DNA of 64,000 bases from Roseburia sp. (GCA_019421345.1 JAHZFL010000010.1:27369-91368); one strand, 5' to 3'. Counted from the stretch's first letter, positions 25,096 to 33,402 are shown. Made by a program: numbers and translations. Notes: generated from the sequence alone by a model not told the origin.

Positions 25096-25647
25096 ATGGC
25101 TTCATATGTAAAAGGCTTTCTGGTGCTGTTTGTTCTGGTATCTGTGCTGCTGCATCTGCCGCCGGGCAAAACCTATCAGAAATATATCCGATTTTTTTCA
25201 CAATTTATTTTAACGCTTGCGCTTTTAGCGCCGGTGCTTAGATTTTTTGGCGACAAGGATGCGTTTTTGGAGCTGATCGCATATGAGAAATTTACGGAGG
25301 AGCTTGCGGCGGTATCAAGAGATATGAAGCAGGTGGAATATCTGTACAGCGATTATCATAAGGAAGCGTATGAGGACGCCATCGCAGAGGATGTTGGGCG
25401 GATTGCGGAAAGCCATTCGTTTGCGGTGCAAGGCTGCGAGGTCTGTCTTTCCGAGGAATATGAGGTGGAACGTATTTCTCTTATCGTTGGAGAAAAAAAT
25501 GAGGAGGACGCCATTTCTGGTATTTTGTTAAAGGATAACGTTTCTGGGGAAACGGAGGACATTATTTTTTCAGAGCTAAAAAAAGAATTGACGGAGTTTT
25601 ATGGGATCGACGCGTCAAAGATCACGATTGCATATGAAAGCGGATAG
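25096..25647 (+). CDS. spoIIIAF: Stage III sporulation protein AF
   Basis: A 183-residue protein with two N-terminal membrane helices (about 5-22 and 34-52) and a C-terminal ring-forming domain of the SpoIIIAF type, with acidic segments and the end LTEFYGIDASKITIAYE. GGAGGGGGAGAGG precedes ATG 25096. Order and topology fix the call. Confidence 0.93.
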   Translation: MASYVKGFLVLFVLVSVLLHLPPGKTYQKYIRFFSQFILTLALLAPVLRFFGDKDAFLELIAYEKFTEELAAVSRDMKQVEYLYSDYHKEAYEDAIAEDVGRIAESHSFAVQGCEVCLSEEYEVERISLIVGEKNEEDAISGILLKDNVSGETEDIIFSELKKELTEFYGIDASKITIAYESG

Positions 25648-25659
25648 GAGGGGAGAGGC

Positions 25660-26274
25660 GTGCAGGAGCTTTTTCATTTTTTGGAGAAAAAGAAGTGGAA
25701 GCAGTTGAAAAAGAGCGATTGGGCAGTGATCGGGCTGGTTGGCGTTCTGCTTTTAGTGCTTGCGCTTCCGACCGGAGAGCACAAGGAAAAGGAGGGAATG
25801 CTCTTAGAGCAAAAAACAGAAGAAAAGGAGCAGGGAAAAGAAGCGGCAGGGCAGCAGTATTCGGACGTAGAATATGCGGGTTATCTGGAGGAGCGCCTCA
25901 AGCAGGTGCTGGGGCAGATGGAGGGTGTGGGAAGGGTGGAGGTAATGATCACCGTATCAGATAAGGGAGAGCGTGTTGTGGAGAAGGAGACGGCGCAGAC
26001 CGGCACGGTGACGACGGAGACGGATCAGGCAGGGGGAAGCCGCAGTATTTCGGAGCAGACATCGGAAGAAACAGCGATTTATACAGAAATCGGAAGCGAG
26101 AGCGAGCCGTATGTACGAAAGGAGCTGCTGCCAAAGCTGGAGGGAGTCGTGGTGGTGGCAGAGGGGGGAGGCGATCCTTCGGTCGTCTCGAATATTTCTG
26201 AGGCGGTCAAGGCATTATTGCCGATCGAAGCGCATAGAATTAAGGTAGTTAAGATGTGTTCCAAGGAGGAATGA
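25660..26274 (+). CDS. spoIIIAG: Stage III sporulation protein AG
   Basis: A 204-residue protein with one membrane helix (about 27-42) and an outside ring-building motif domain. SpoIIIAG forms a large ring in the space between the two membranes. Visible parts are YAGYLEERLKQVLGQMEGVGRVEVMITV, and the end PIEAHRIKVVKM. An insert at about 110-150 is rich in Glu, Thr and Ser. The start is GTG 25660 with GAGGGGAGAG before it. Its stop abuts the spoIIIAH ribosome site. Confidence 0.95.
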   Translation: MQELFHFLEKKKWKQLKKSDWAVIGLVGVLLLVLALPTGEHKEKEGMLLEQKTEEKEQGKEAAGQQYSDVEYAGYLEERLKQVLGQMEGVGRVEVMITVSDKGERVVEKETAQTGTVTTETDQAGGSRSISEQTSEETAIYTEIGSESEPYVRKELLPKLEGVVVVAEGGGDPSVVSNISEAVKALLPIEAHRIKVVKMCSKEE

Positions 26275-26276
26275 AC

Positions 26277-27002
26277 GTGAACAAAATATTTCGGAAGAAC
26301 CAACTGGTCATAACAGCATTGGCACTGATGATTGCGGTGGCTGGATATTTCAGCTACATGAATAACAACCTTGAGGATGAAAAAATTGCGGCACAGGCAG
26401 GGGCGAAGGAGGGGATTGTCGATGACAGCTATGAGATTTCAGATGAGGACGCCCTGCTTGGCGAGGAGATATTTACGGATGAGGGAACGGGAGAGGAGCT
26501 TGCAGTTGTGAACGGAACAGAGGCGGCGGACGAGGCGATGGCAGAGGGGGAGACGGTAGCGGATGCCGGCGCGGGCGGACAGGAAATTGAAAATCCGGGA
26601 GAGGCAGTGCTTACAAGCACATCCGTCGCCAATCTTGATTATGCGGCGGAGATGAAGCTAAACCGTGAGCAGATACGTTCCAAAAATAAAGAAGCGCTTT
26701 TGGAAATCGTCAATAATGCGGCAATCGAGGAAAGCTTAAAGCAGGATGCTGTCAACAAAATGATCGCAATGACCGATATTGCGGAGCGCGAGGCAGCAGC
26801 GGAGATGCTTCTTGAGGCAAAAGGCTTTACCGATGTGGTAGTCAGCATTACGGATGAGAGCTGTGATGTTGTGCTCAATATGGGAGAGGTGACAGACGCA
26901 AAGCGCGCGCAGGTGGAGGATATTGTAAAACGCAAAACAAATGTTGCTGCCGACAAGATTGTCATTACGCCGATTGTCGTGGGGGAGGCAACAACGGAAT
27001 AA
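26277..27002 (+). CDS. spoIIIAH: Stage III sporulation protein AH
   Basis: About 241 residues: a helix at about 9-25 (KNQLVITALALMIAVAGY), a disordered acidic region, and a ring-building domain (about 120-235) homologous to YscJ/FliF that binds forespore SpoIIQ. GTG 26277 is chosen since AAGGAGG (26263-26269) lies 7 bases before it; ATG 26271 is almost fused to that site. This is the last gene of the operon and a terminator follows within 10 bases. Confidence 0.93.
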   Translation: MNKIFRKNQLVITALALMIAVAGYFSYMNNNLEDEKIAAQAGAKEGIVDDSYEISDEDALLGEEIFTDEGTGEELAVVNGTEAADEAMAEGETVADAGAGGQEIENPGEAVLTSTSVANLDYAAEMKLNREQIRSKNKEALLEIVNNAAIEESLKQDAVNKMIAMTDIAEREAAAEMLLEAKGFTDVVVSITDESCDVVLNMGEVTDAKRAQVEDIVKRKTNVAADKIVITPIVVGEATTE

Positions 27003-27007
27003 TACAT

Positions 27008-27048
27008 AAAATCTAAGAGGGGGATTGCTCCCTTCTTAGATTTTTTTT
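27008..27048 (+). terminator. Terminator of the spoIIIA operon
   Basis: AAATCTAAGAGGGGGA and CTCCCTTCTTAGATTT form a long stem with a short loop, followed by a run of eight T. Confidence 0.92.
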
Positions 27049-27075
27049 GATTTTTAAGGGAAAATATGTTATAGT
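27047..27075 (+). promoter_or_regulatory. Sigma-A promoter of prfC
   Basis: TTGATT (27047-27052) overlaps the T run of the spoIIIA terminator; TATAGT (27070-27075) follows after 17 bases. Confidence 0.6.
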
Positions 27076-27120
27076 GCCAAAAGCAAAAGGAATTTGAATG
27101 AGATTAAAGGAGCGATAGAT

Positions 27121-28710
27121 TTGGCTGATTTAAGAAAAGAAATCGAAAAAAGACGCACATTTGCGATTATTTCCCATCCGGATGCGGGTAAGACGACACT
27201 GACAGAGAAGTTTCTGCTCTACGGAGGAGCGATCAATCTTGCCGGCTCTGTCAAAGGCAAGGCGACGGCGCGCCATGCGGTATCCGATTGGATGGAGATC
27301 GAGAAGGAGCGAGGAATCTCCGTAACCTCCTCCGTGCTGCAGTTTAATTACGGCGGCTACTGCATCAATATTCTTGATACGCCGGGACATCAGGATTTCT
27401 CGGAGGATACCTATCGTACCCTGATGGCGGCAGATTCTGCTGTCATGGTCATTGACGGATCAAAGGGTGTCGAGGCGCAGACAAGAAAGCTCTTTAAGGT
27501 CTGCGTGATGCGCCATATCCCAATCTTTACGTTTATCAATAAGATGGACCGCGATGCGAACGATACGTTTGACCTGTTGGACGAGATCGAAAAGGAGCTT
27601 GGCATCGCGACCTGCCCGATCAACTGGCCGATCGGATCGGGAAAGGAATTTAAGGGAGTCTACAATAGGGAGACGCGCGAGGTCATGACGTTTGCCGACA
27701 CCTTAAAGGGTACGAAGGAGGGCGTCCAGAAGCATATTCCGGTCGATGATCCGGCTTTGCTCGCAGAGATCGGACAGGCAGCCTATGACAGACTGATGGA
27801 GGAAATTGAGCTTTTAGACGGCGCAAGTGCCGAGTTTGATCAGGAGCTTGTCGCAAAGGGAGAGCTCTCTCCGGTATTTTTCGGTTCGGCACTCACAAAT
27901 TTCGGCGTGGAGACATTTTTGCAGCATTTCCTAAAGATGACGTCCTCACCGCTCCCAAGGCGGGCAGACATCGGTGAGGTGGACCCGTTTGGAGAGGAAT
28001 TTTCCGCCTTTGTCTTTAAGATTCAGGCAAATATGAATAAGGCGCACAGAGACCGCATTGCGTTTATGCGCATCTGCTCTGGCAAGTTTACCGCGGGCAT
28101 GGAGGTGGTGCATGTGCAGGGCGGCAACAAGAAGATCAAGCTTTCGCAGCCGCAGCAGATGATGGCGCAGGAACGCCATATCGTCGAGGAGGCCTACGCC
28201 GGCGATATTATCGGCGTGTTCGATCCGGGTATTTTTTCTATCGGAGATACGATCACCACGGCAAAGCCGTTTCAGTTTGAGGGCATCCCGACCTTTGCGC
28301 CGGAGCATTTTGCGCGCGTGCGCCAGGTCGATACGATGAAGCGCAAGCAGTTTATGAAGGGCATGCAGCAGATTGCGCAGGAGGGTGCGATCCAGATTTT
28401 TCAGGAGTACAACATGGGGATGGAGGAGGTTATCGTCGGCGTGGTCGGCGTGCTGCAGTTCGATGTGTTAAAGTACCGCCTCGAGAATGAGTACAATGTA
28501 GAGATACGGATGGATAAGCTGCCGTATGAGCATATCCGCTGGATCGAAAATGAGTCGATCGACGTAGATAAGCTGGTCGGAACCTCTGACATGAAAAAGA
28601 TTCAGGATTTAAAGGGCAGACCGCTGCTTTTGTTCGTCAACGCATGGAGCGTGGGCATGGTTCTGGATCGAAACGAGGGGCTTAGGCTCTCGGAGTTTGG
28701 CAGAGAGTAG
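27121..28710 (+). CDS. prfC: Peptide chain release factor 3
   Basis: RF3 is a GTPase that frees RF1/RF2 from the ribosome after termination. The protein starts ADLRKEIEKRRTFAIISHPD and has G1 HPDAGKTTLTEK, G3 DTPGHQDFSED, G4 NKMD, and the RF3-type segments GSVKGKATARHAVSDWM and EKERGISVTSSV. From TTG 27121 it is 529 residues, the same as E. coli RF3; AAGGAG at 27106-27111 is 9 bases upstream. A TTG at 27094 would add nine residues and has a weaker site. A small thioredoxin-like gene follows 16 bases later. Confidence 0.96.
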   Translation: MADLRKEIEKRRTFAIISHPDAGKTTLTEKFLLYGGAINLAGSVKGKATARHAVSDWMEIEKERGISVTSSVLQFNYGGYCINILDTPGHQDFSEDTYRTLMAADSAVMVIDGSKGVEAQTRKLFKVCVMRHIPIFTFINKMDRDANDTFDLLDEIEKELGIATCPINWPIGSGKEFKGVYNRETREVMTFADTLKGTKEGVQKHIPVDDPALLAEIGQAAYDRLMEEIELLDGASAEFDQELVAKGELSPVFFGSALTNFGVETFLQHFLKMTSSPLPRRADIGEVDPFGEEFSAFVFKIQANMNKAHRDRIAFMRICSGKFTAGMEVVHVQGGNKKIKLSQPQQMMAQERHIVEEAYAGDIIGVFDPGIFSIGDTITTAKPFQFEGIPTFAPEHFARVRQVDTMKRKQFMKGMQQIAQEGAIQIFQEYNMGMEEVIVGVVGVLQFDVLKYRLENEYNVEIRMDKLPYEHIRWIENESIDVDKLVGTSDMKKIQDLKGRPLLLFVNAWSVGMVLDRNEGLRLSEFGRE

Positions 28711-28726
28711 AAAAGGGGACGAAAGT

Positions 28727-29050
28727 ATGGCAGTCATTACGATTACAAACGATAATTTCGAGCAGGAGGTGCTCGCGGAAAAGCTTCCGGTCGTGCTGAA
28801 TTTTTCAGAGGAAGGGAACAGTGCATGCAGCAGGCAGGAGGCTGTTTTGGAGGAGCTTTCCAGCGAGCTTGCCGGAAAGGTAAAATTCGGCAGGGTGGAC
28901 GTCAACGCGGAGGCAGCGTTGGCGTTTAAGTATCAGGTTATGACGATTCCGCTGCTCGTTGTGATGGAATATGGAATTTTTAAGGGAAGGGCGTCGGGAT
29001 TTTGTGACAGAGAACAGATACAAAAGCTGCTCGATAGATCTGTTGAATGA
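28727..29050 (+). CDS. Thioredoxin-fold protein lacking the CXXC motif
   Basis: The 107-codon frame gives a thioredoxin-like domain: the strand VVLNF, the helix VLEELSSELAGKV, the strand KFGRVDVNAE, YQVMTIPLLVVMEYG with the cis-Pro, and a last helix. The place of WCGPC is taken by GNSAC, so the first redox Cys is Asn and only the second Cys stays. It should not work as a normal dithiol reductase; a binding or chaperone-like role is possible. ATG 28727 follows AAAAGGGG. It is 16 bases after prfC, so probably cotranscribed. Confidence 0.8.
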   Translation: MAVITITNDNFEQEVLAEKLPVVLNFSEEGNSACSRQEAVLEELSSELAGKVKFGRVDVNAEAALAFKYQVMTIPLLVVMEYGIFKGRASGFCDREQIQKLLDRSVE

Positions 29051-29083
29051 ACGTATTGTGTAGTTTTATTTTGCCTCCCTTTG

Positions 29084-29112
29084 TTGCTTTTTGCAGAAAA
29101 ATCGCTTAAAAT
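29084..29112 (+). promoter_or_regulatory. Sigma-A promoter of the hemerythrin gene
   Basis: TTGCTT (29084-29089) and TAAAAT (29107-29112), spacer 17 bases. Confidence 0.55.
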
Positions 29113-29148
29113 AAAAGAAAGAAAATATTGGAAAATGGGGGGATCGGG

Positions 29149-30069
29149 ATGCAGAGCAGACTTTTGGAAGCGCAGGCATGGGAAAAATATTATAAGATGG
29201 GAATCGAGTCGCTTGATAAGCAGCATGTCAAGCTGTTTACGATGGCGCGCAAGATCGTACAGATCCATGATGACGAGATGCGTGCGCCGTCGGCGAATAG
29301 CTTTATCGGCGCGGAGGGGATCAAGTTTTTAAAAAGTTATGTGATCGAGCATTTTACCGCCGAGGAGGCGTATATGAAAAAGATTGGGTGTTCTGCGTAC
29401 GCGGAGCACAAGCTTGAGCACGATAAGTTTCGGAAGCTGGTTGTGAAGCTGGAACAGAGGCTGGAGGAGTCCAATTATTCCGAGGAGTCGATTCAAAAAT
29501 TGATCGGTTCCGTGCTTGCATGGCTTGTAAATCATATCGCGAGAGTGGATATGGCGATCGTCGGAAATGCCGTGCCAAAGCCGAGAAAGCGCGCCGAGAC
29601 CGAGAGCGTGGGAGAGACGATCAAAGACGTAATGAGCAACATGTTTTCGGTTGCGTTTTGCGGGGAAAAGCCGATGCTTATCAACACAGATTACAGGGGA
29701 GAGGATTTTGGAAAAGCCGTTTATTACGAGCAATCCTATGATTCACTGGAAACAAAGCAAAAGGTTACGATTTTGACGGCAGTCGAACAGCGGATGGTCT
29801 TTTATCTGGGAAGCAGTCTGCTTGACAGCCGCGTATCGGAGATGAGCGGGCTGCTCTATGCGCTGATCGAGGAGTTTGGCAGCCTTATTATGAAAAATCT
29901 TGACGCTGTTTTAATTCCTGAGGAACATGCGCGCAATTATGTCCAAAATAAATTTTTAACCGCAGAGGAGTTTGAAGAAAGGTTAAAGGAGCGGAAACCG
30001 GAATTTTCGATGCTGTTTGAGACACGCGTCGGGCATTTTGCCATTCTGATCAACCGCCGCTCCTTTTAA
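29149..30069 (+). CDS. Bacteriohemerythrin fused to an unidentified C-terminal domain
   Basis: Residues 1 to about 140 form a bacteriohemerythrin four-helix domain with all seven diiron ligands at family spacing: H26, H68, E72, H87, H91, H129 and D134. Such domains bind oxygen or sense it. Residues about 150-306 form a second alpha/beta domain (ETIKDVMSNMFSVAFCGEKP, RMVFYLGSSLLD, RVGHFAILIN) which I do not recognise; its layout recalls CheX/CheC-like chemotaxis domains, but this is a guess. No membrane segment. ATG 29149 follows a GGGGGG stretch that is an unusual ribosome site; TTG 29128 is an alternative. It has its own promoter. Confidence 0.85.
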   Translation: MQSRLLEAQAWEKYYKMGIESLDKQHVKLFTMARKIVQIHDDEMRAPSANSFIGAEGIKFLKSYVIEHFTAEEAYMKKIGCSAYAEHKLEHDKFRKLVVKLEQRLEESNYSEESIQKLIGSVLAWLVNHIARVDMAIVGNAVPKPRKRAETESVGETIKDVMSNMFSVAFCGEKPMLINTDYRGEDFGKAVYYEQSYDSLETKQKVTILTAVEQRMVFYLGSSLLDSRVSEMSGLLYALIEEFGSLIMKNLDAVLIPEEHARNYVQNKFLTAEEFEERLKERKPEFSMLFETRVGHFAILINRRSF

Positions 30070-30158
30070 TGGCATGTGACAAGGATGCGCACGCGCATGA
30101 GAACAAGTATTGCCTGGCAAGCATGCGCGGCGCGGCAAAAGTGCGCTTCCTTTACAGT

Positions 30159-30554
30159 TTATTGCAGCGGGAGATTGTGCGAAGCACACTTTTGTTCCCG
30201 GAAGGCGGCGCTTTCCCTGTGCATTTCAAGAAACAGTCTGGAAACTGTCCAGTCCTGATTGGTCGGCGTCAGGATCGCCTTATAATCAAAAGAAAGCTCC
30301 GCATGACGCAATTCAAATAAAAGCTTGTCAATGCGCTTGTTTGAGAGATCACACATCAAAAGAAGCGATTGTGAGGGAGCGGATGTGTTTGGGTGCTGTA
30401 CGTCGGCACCGGCAGCGCCATTGATCAGCTCGCCTAATGTATAGTGGAAGCAGTCGGGTGAAACCCTTTCGCAGACAAGACGCATACGGCGTGCGATCTG
30501 TTTTAGCTGTGCATATGCGGGATCCGACGCGCCGAAGATGAATAATTTTTCCAT
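30159..30554 (-). CDS. DUF3783-like protein
   Basis: A 131-residue minus-strand protein, MEKLFIFGASDPAYAQLKQI onward. The middle part, with LLLMCDLSNKRIDKLLFELR and the end YKAILTPTNQDWTVSRLFLE, matches what I know of DUF3783 proteins, a small family of unknown function common in Clostridia. The start is ATG at 30554 with GGAGGTAC directly upstream; a longer reading to 30626 would cross that site. It has a candidate promoter at 30598-30626. Its 3' end faces the hemerythrin gene. Confidence 0.75.
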   Translation of the reverse strand: MEKLFIFGASDPAYAQLKQIARRMRLVCERVSPDCFHYTLGELINGAAGADVQHPNTSAPSQSLLLMCDLSNKRIDKLLFELRHAELSFDYKAILTPTNQDWTVSRLFLEMHRESAAFREQKCASHNLPLQ

Positions 30555-30597
30555 AAAGTACCTCCTTTTGCAGCCGTTTGTTATGCTGCCTGCATGC

Positions 30598-30626
30598 ATT
30601 ATAGCAGAAGGCGGAATAATTTTCAC
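30598..30626 (-). promoter_or_regulatory. Promoter of the DUF3783-like gene
   Basis: On the minus strand GTGAAA (30626-30621) and TATAAT (30603-30598) are 17 bases apart. Confidence 0.5.
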
Positions 30627-30691
30627 GCAGTTTAAAAAAATATTGCTATTTTCATACGGCTATGATAAATTAACATTGTAGTATTCTTTTA

Positions 30692-30775
30692 TCAGATACC
30701 TCCGCCTAGGCGGAGCAGTTCGAGGGTTTCATTGAATTTCAGGGCGTTTTCTGCCTGTATTCCGTTATAGGTTTT
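30692..30775 (-). pseudogene. Short coding-like remnant with a 16-bp palindrome
   Basis: The minus strand reads KTYNGIQAENALKFNETLEL and then LRLGGGI and a TGA at 30694-30692, with a stop just before it and no start codon. It looks like the C-terminal end of a protein whose gene is otherwise lost; I do not recognise the family. The last codons include the perfect palindrome CTCCGCCTAGGCGGAG (30700-30715). The rest of the gap to recA holds the recA promoter and SOS box. Confidence 0.3.
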
Positions 30776-30838
30776 TTACATTTCACAAAGAAAATATTTT
30801 GTCCGATCTATGGGACAGAAGATGTGATAATTTAGTTA

Positions 30839-30867
30839 TTGACAAGTGGAACAAATTATAATACTAT
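30839..30867 (+). promoter_or_regulatory. Sigma-A promoter of recA
   Basis: TTGACA (30839-30844) and TACTAT (30862-30867) are separated by 17 bases. A TATAAT at 30857-30862 is also present but at poor spacing. Confidence 0.7.
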
Positions 30868-30879
30868 TAGAACAGAAAA

Positions 30880-30893
30880 CGAACATAAGTTCG
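30880..30893 (+). promoter_or_regulatory. LexA (DinR) SOS box of recA
   Basis: CGAACATAAGTTCG fits the Firmicute SOS box CGAACNNNNGTTCG exactly and lies just downstream of the recA -10 element, where LexA would block the start of transcription. Confidence 0.9.
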
Positions 30894-30924
30894 CAATGCG
30901 GACAGTTCGCATGGAGGAGAGAGT

Positions 30925-32004
30925 ATGGCGAAGGAAACAAAGCAGGAGAAGCAGGATAAACAGGATAAGCTAAAAGCGCTGGATGCAGCGATTTCACAGA
31001 TTGAGAAGCAGTATGGAAAGGGAGCGGTGATGAAGCTGGGAGACAGCTCCTCCCAGATGAATGTTGAGGGAGTGCCGACGGGATCGTTAAGCCTTGATCT
31101 GGCGCTTGGGATCGGCGGACTTCCAAAGGGCAGGATCATTGAGATTTACGGACCGGAGTCCAGCGGTAAGACGACGGTTGCGCTGCATGCGGTAGCAGAG
31201 GTGCAAAAGCGCGGGGGTATTGCGGGCTTCATTGATGCAGAGCACGCGCTTGACCCGGTATATGCGAAGAATATCGGTGTAGATATAGAGAATCTTTATA
31301 TTTCACAGCCGGACTGCGGGGAGCAGGCGCTTGAGATCGCGGAGACGATGGTGCGTTCCGGGGCGATAGATATTGTAATTGTCGATTCCGTGGCGGCGCT
31401 TGTGCCGAAGGCGGAGATTGACGGTGAGATGGGTGACTCGCATGTCGGACTTCAGGCGCGTCTGATGAGCCAGGCGCTCCGTAAGCTGACCTCTATCGTG
31501 AGCAAGTCGAACTGCATCGTGATCTTTATCAACCAGCTTCGCGAGAAGATCGGCGTCATGTTTGGAAATCCGGAGACGACGACAGGCGGACGTGCGCTGA
31601 AGTTTTACGCATCGGTCCGTCTGGATGTGCGCAGAGTTGAGGCATTAAAGCAGGGCGGTGAGGTCGTTGGTAACCATACGCGTGTAAAGATTGTGAAAAA
31701 TAAGGTCGCGCCGCCGTTTAAGGAGGCAGAGTTTGATATTATGTTCGGTCAGGGCATTTCCAAAGAGGGCGATATTTTGGATTTGGCGGCAGATATTGGA
31801 ATCGTGAATAAGTCGGGTGCGTGGTATGCCTACAATGGAGAGAAGATTGGACAGGGACGCGAGAATGCCAAGAATTATCTGCGTGATAATCCGCTTATCT
31901 GCCAAGAGATTGAGGCGAAGGTGCGTGCAAATTACAGTGTGGATGAGGAAGAAGCTGACGCTGCGGCAGAGACTGGGGAGCCTGCGGCAGAGGAAGAAAG
32001 CTGA
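30925..32004 (+). CDS. recA: Recombinase RecA
   Basis: RecA coats single-stranded DNA, drives strand exchange and triggers LexA self-cleavage. The 359-residue protein has the Walker A motif GPESSGKTT (residues about 76-84), FIDAEHALDP, Walker B IVIVDSVAALVP, the L2 loop region NQLREKIGVMFGNPETTTGG, and an acidic tail of about 20 residues. ATG 30925 has GGAGGAGAG upstream. The SOS box in the promoter shows LexA control. It overlaps recX by one base (TGATG). Confidence 0.98.
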   Translation: MAKETKQEKQDKQDKLKALDAAISQIEKQYGKGAVMKLGDSSSQMNVEGVPTGSLSLDLALGIGGLPKGRIIEIYGPESSGKTTVALHAVAEVQKRGGIAGFIDAEHALDPVYAKNIGVDIENLYISQPDCGEQALEIAETMVRSGAIDIVIVDSVAALVPKAEIDGEMGDSHVGLQARLMSQALRKLTSIVSKSNCIVIFINQLREKIGVMFGNPETTTGGRALKFYASVRLDVRRVEALKQGGEVVGNHTRVKIVKNKVAPPFKEAEFDIMFGQGISKEGDILDLAADIGIVNKSGAWYAYNGEKIGQGRENAKNYLRDNPLICQEIEAKVRANYSVDEEEADAAAETGEPAAEEES

Positions 32005-32633
32005 TGCGGGAGGTACAGATTCTGGAGGTGGCGCGCGCGGAGAAGGGACGAGTGCGGATCCGTTTTTCAGATGGTGTGACAGCAGAGCTCTACCGGGGGG
32101 AGCTTCGCCGTTTTACCCACATCGAGCAGGAGACGCTTGTTTGTGAAGGGGCATATGTACCGGAGGAGCTTTACTGCAAGCTTTTGGAGGAGGTTGTCGG
32201 TTTAAGAGTAAAGAAACGGGCGCTCTTTCTTTTGGAGCGCATGGATCATACCGAGCAGCAGCTTTGCGAAAAACTGCGGAGAAACGGTTATCCAGAGATC
32301 TGTATTGAACAGGCGATTTCCTATGTAAAAAAATATCACTATATTGATGATCTAAAATATGCGAGAACCTATGTGCGTATCGGACAGCAAAAAAAGAGCA
32401 GGGAGAGACTGCGCATAGATCTGCTGCGCAAGGGAGTGAAGCGCGAATGGATTGAACAGGCGCTTTTGGAGGAATTTATATCGGATGAGCGCGCCAAGAT
32501 ACAGGAGCTTATGGAAAAGCGGCGTTACGATGCTGCTGCGGCTGACCGCAGGGAGCAGCAGCGGATGTATCAGTTTCTTTTGCGCAGGGGGTATCAGAGC
32601 GGAGATATTCTAGCCGTGCTGCGGCAGACATAA
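32004..32633 (+). CDS. recX: Regulatory protein RecX
   Basis: RecX modulates RecA filaments. The 209-residue protein has three-helix RecX repeats: RALFLLERMDHTEQQLCEKL with RRNGYPEICIEQAI, then YIDDLKYARTYVRIG with LRIDLLRKGVKREWIEQAL, and a last repeat ending FLLRRGYQSGDILAVL. The ATG overlaps the recA stop, so translation is coupled and LexA control is shared. The N-terminal 60 residues are a beta-rich part seen in Firmicute RecX. Confidence 0.93.
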   Translation: MREVQILEVARAEKGRVRIRFSDGVTAELYRGELRRFTHIEQETLVCEGAYVPEELYCKLLEEVVGLRVKKRALFLLERMDHTEQQLCEKLRRNGYPEICIEQAISYVKKYHYIDDLKYARTYVRIGQQKKSRERLRIDLLRKGVKREWIEQALLEEFISDERAKIQELMEKRRYDAAAADRREQQRMYQFLLRRGYQSGDILAVLRQT

Positions 32634-32697
32634 GGTTTTCTGATACCGGTTGTTTTCCGATCCTTTTAGAGAATCAGGTGTTGGATCATAAATGCTG

Positions 32698-32726
32698 TTG
32701 TCAAAACGACACGTTCCATATATAAT
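32698..32726 (+). promoter_or_regulatory. Sigma-A promoter of the ArsC/Spx-like gene
   Basis: TTGTCA (32698-32703) and a perfect TATAAT (32721-32726), spacer 17 bases. Confidence 0.75.
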
Positions 32727-32814
32727 TTTTCCGATAGGGTTTTATATTTTTATGAACAACTGGCATCTCCGAAGATGTGATGTCTGCTGTTTTTTATGAT
32801 GAAGGAGGTTTCAT

Positions 32815-33168
32815 ATGTTATTCGTACAATATCCGAAATGTTCAACCTGCCAGAAGGCAAAGAAGTGGCTGGATGCCCATAATATTGCATACACGGATCG
32901 TCATATCGTCGAGGATCATCCGACCTATGACGAATTAAAGCAGTGGTATGAGACAAGCGGTCTGCCGCTGAAGCGGTTTTTTAATACGAGCGGGATGCTG
33001 TATAAGGAGATGCAGTTAAAGGACAAGCTTCCGACGATGAATGAGGAGGAGCAGTTGAAGCTGCTTGCCACGAACGGTATGCTAATAAAGCGTCCGCTGC
33101 TTGTGGATGGAGATACGGTACTGACCGGATTTAAGGAAGCGGAGTGGGCAGAGAAGCTGTCCGTGTAG
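32815..33168 (+). CDS. ArsC/Spx-family protein (YffB-like)
   Basis: A 117-residue thioredoxin-fold protein of the ArsC/Spx family. The active-site segment is YPKCSTCQKAKKWLD with a CXXC pair; later parts are LKRFFNTSGMLYKEM, LLATNGMLIKRPLLVDGD and LTGFKEAEW. The RPLLVDGD part favours the YffB/ArsC-like group over the RNA polymerase regulator Spx, and it lacks the extra arginines of arsenate reductase that I could check. A glutathione- or thiol-linked reductase role is likely but unproven. GGAGG precedes ATG 32815. It stands alone between a strong promoter and a strong terminator. Confidence 0.85.
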   Translation: MLFVQYPKCSTCQKAKKWLDAHNIAYTDRHIVEDHPTYDELKQWYETSGLPLKRFFNTSGMLYKEMQLKDKLPTMNEEEQLKLLATNGMLIKRPLLVDGDTVLTGFKEAEWAEKLSV

Positions 33169-33228
33169 AGGACGCTTCGTGTCATTCCGGGATGATTTGA
33201 ATGACTGCAAAATGATGTTTTTATCAAA

Positions 33229-33284
33229 CAGAAGCCCCGGTTCATTCTGACGATTTGGAAGAATGAACCGGGGCTTCTGCATTT
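33229..33284 (+). terminator. Strong intrinsic terminator after the ArsC/Spx-like gene
   Basis: Two 20-base arms, CAGAAGCCCCGGTTCATTCT (33229-33248) and its exact complement at 33260-33279, enclose an 11-base loop; TTTT follows one A later. In the 344-base gap before rny this is the main element besides the rny promoter. Confidence 0.9.
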
Positions 33285-33402
33285 TACCTGATAGGAAAAT
33301 TTGTGCCTCCTAAAGTAAAAGCCTCCGGGGGAATACATTGCGGCGGAAATCTCATAGTTTCTATTGATCGATCCATTGTCGCGGTATTGTATAGCAATTT
33401 AC

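Noticed and set aside
30069..30424. Plus-strand frames overlapping the DUF3783-like gene
   Set aside because: They are shadows of the minus-strand gene, which has a good start and family-like sequence.
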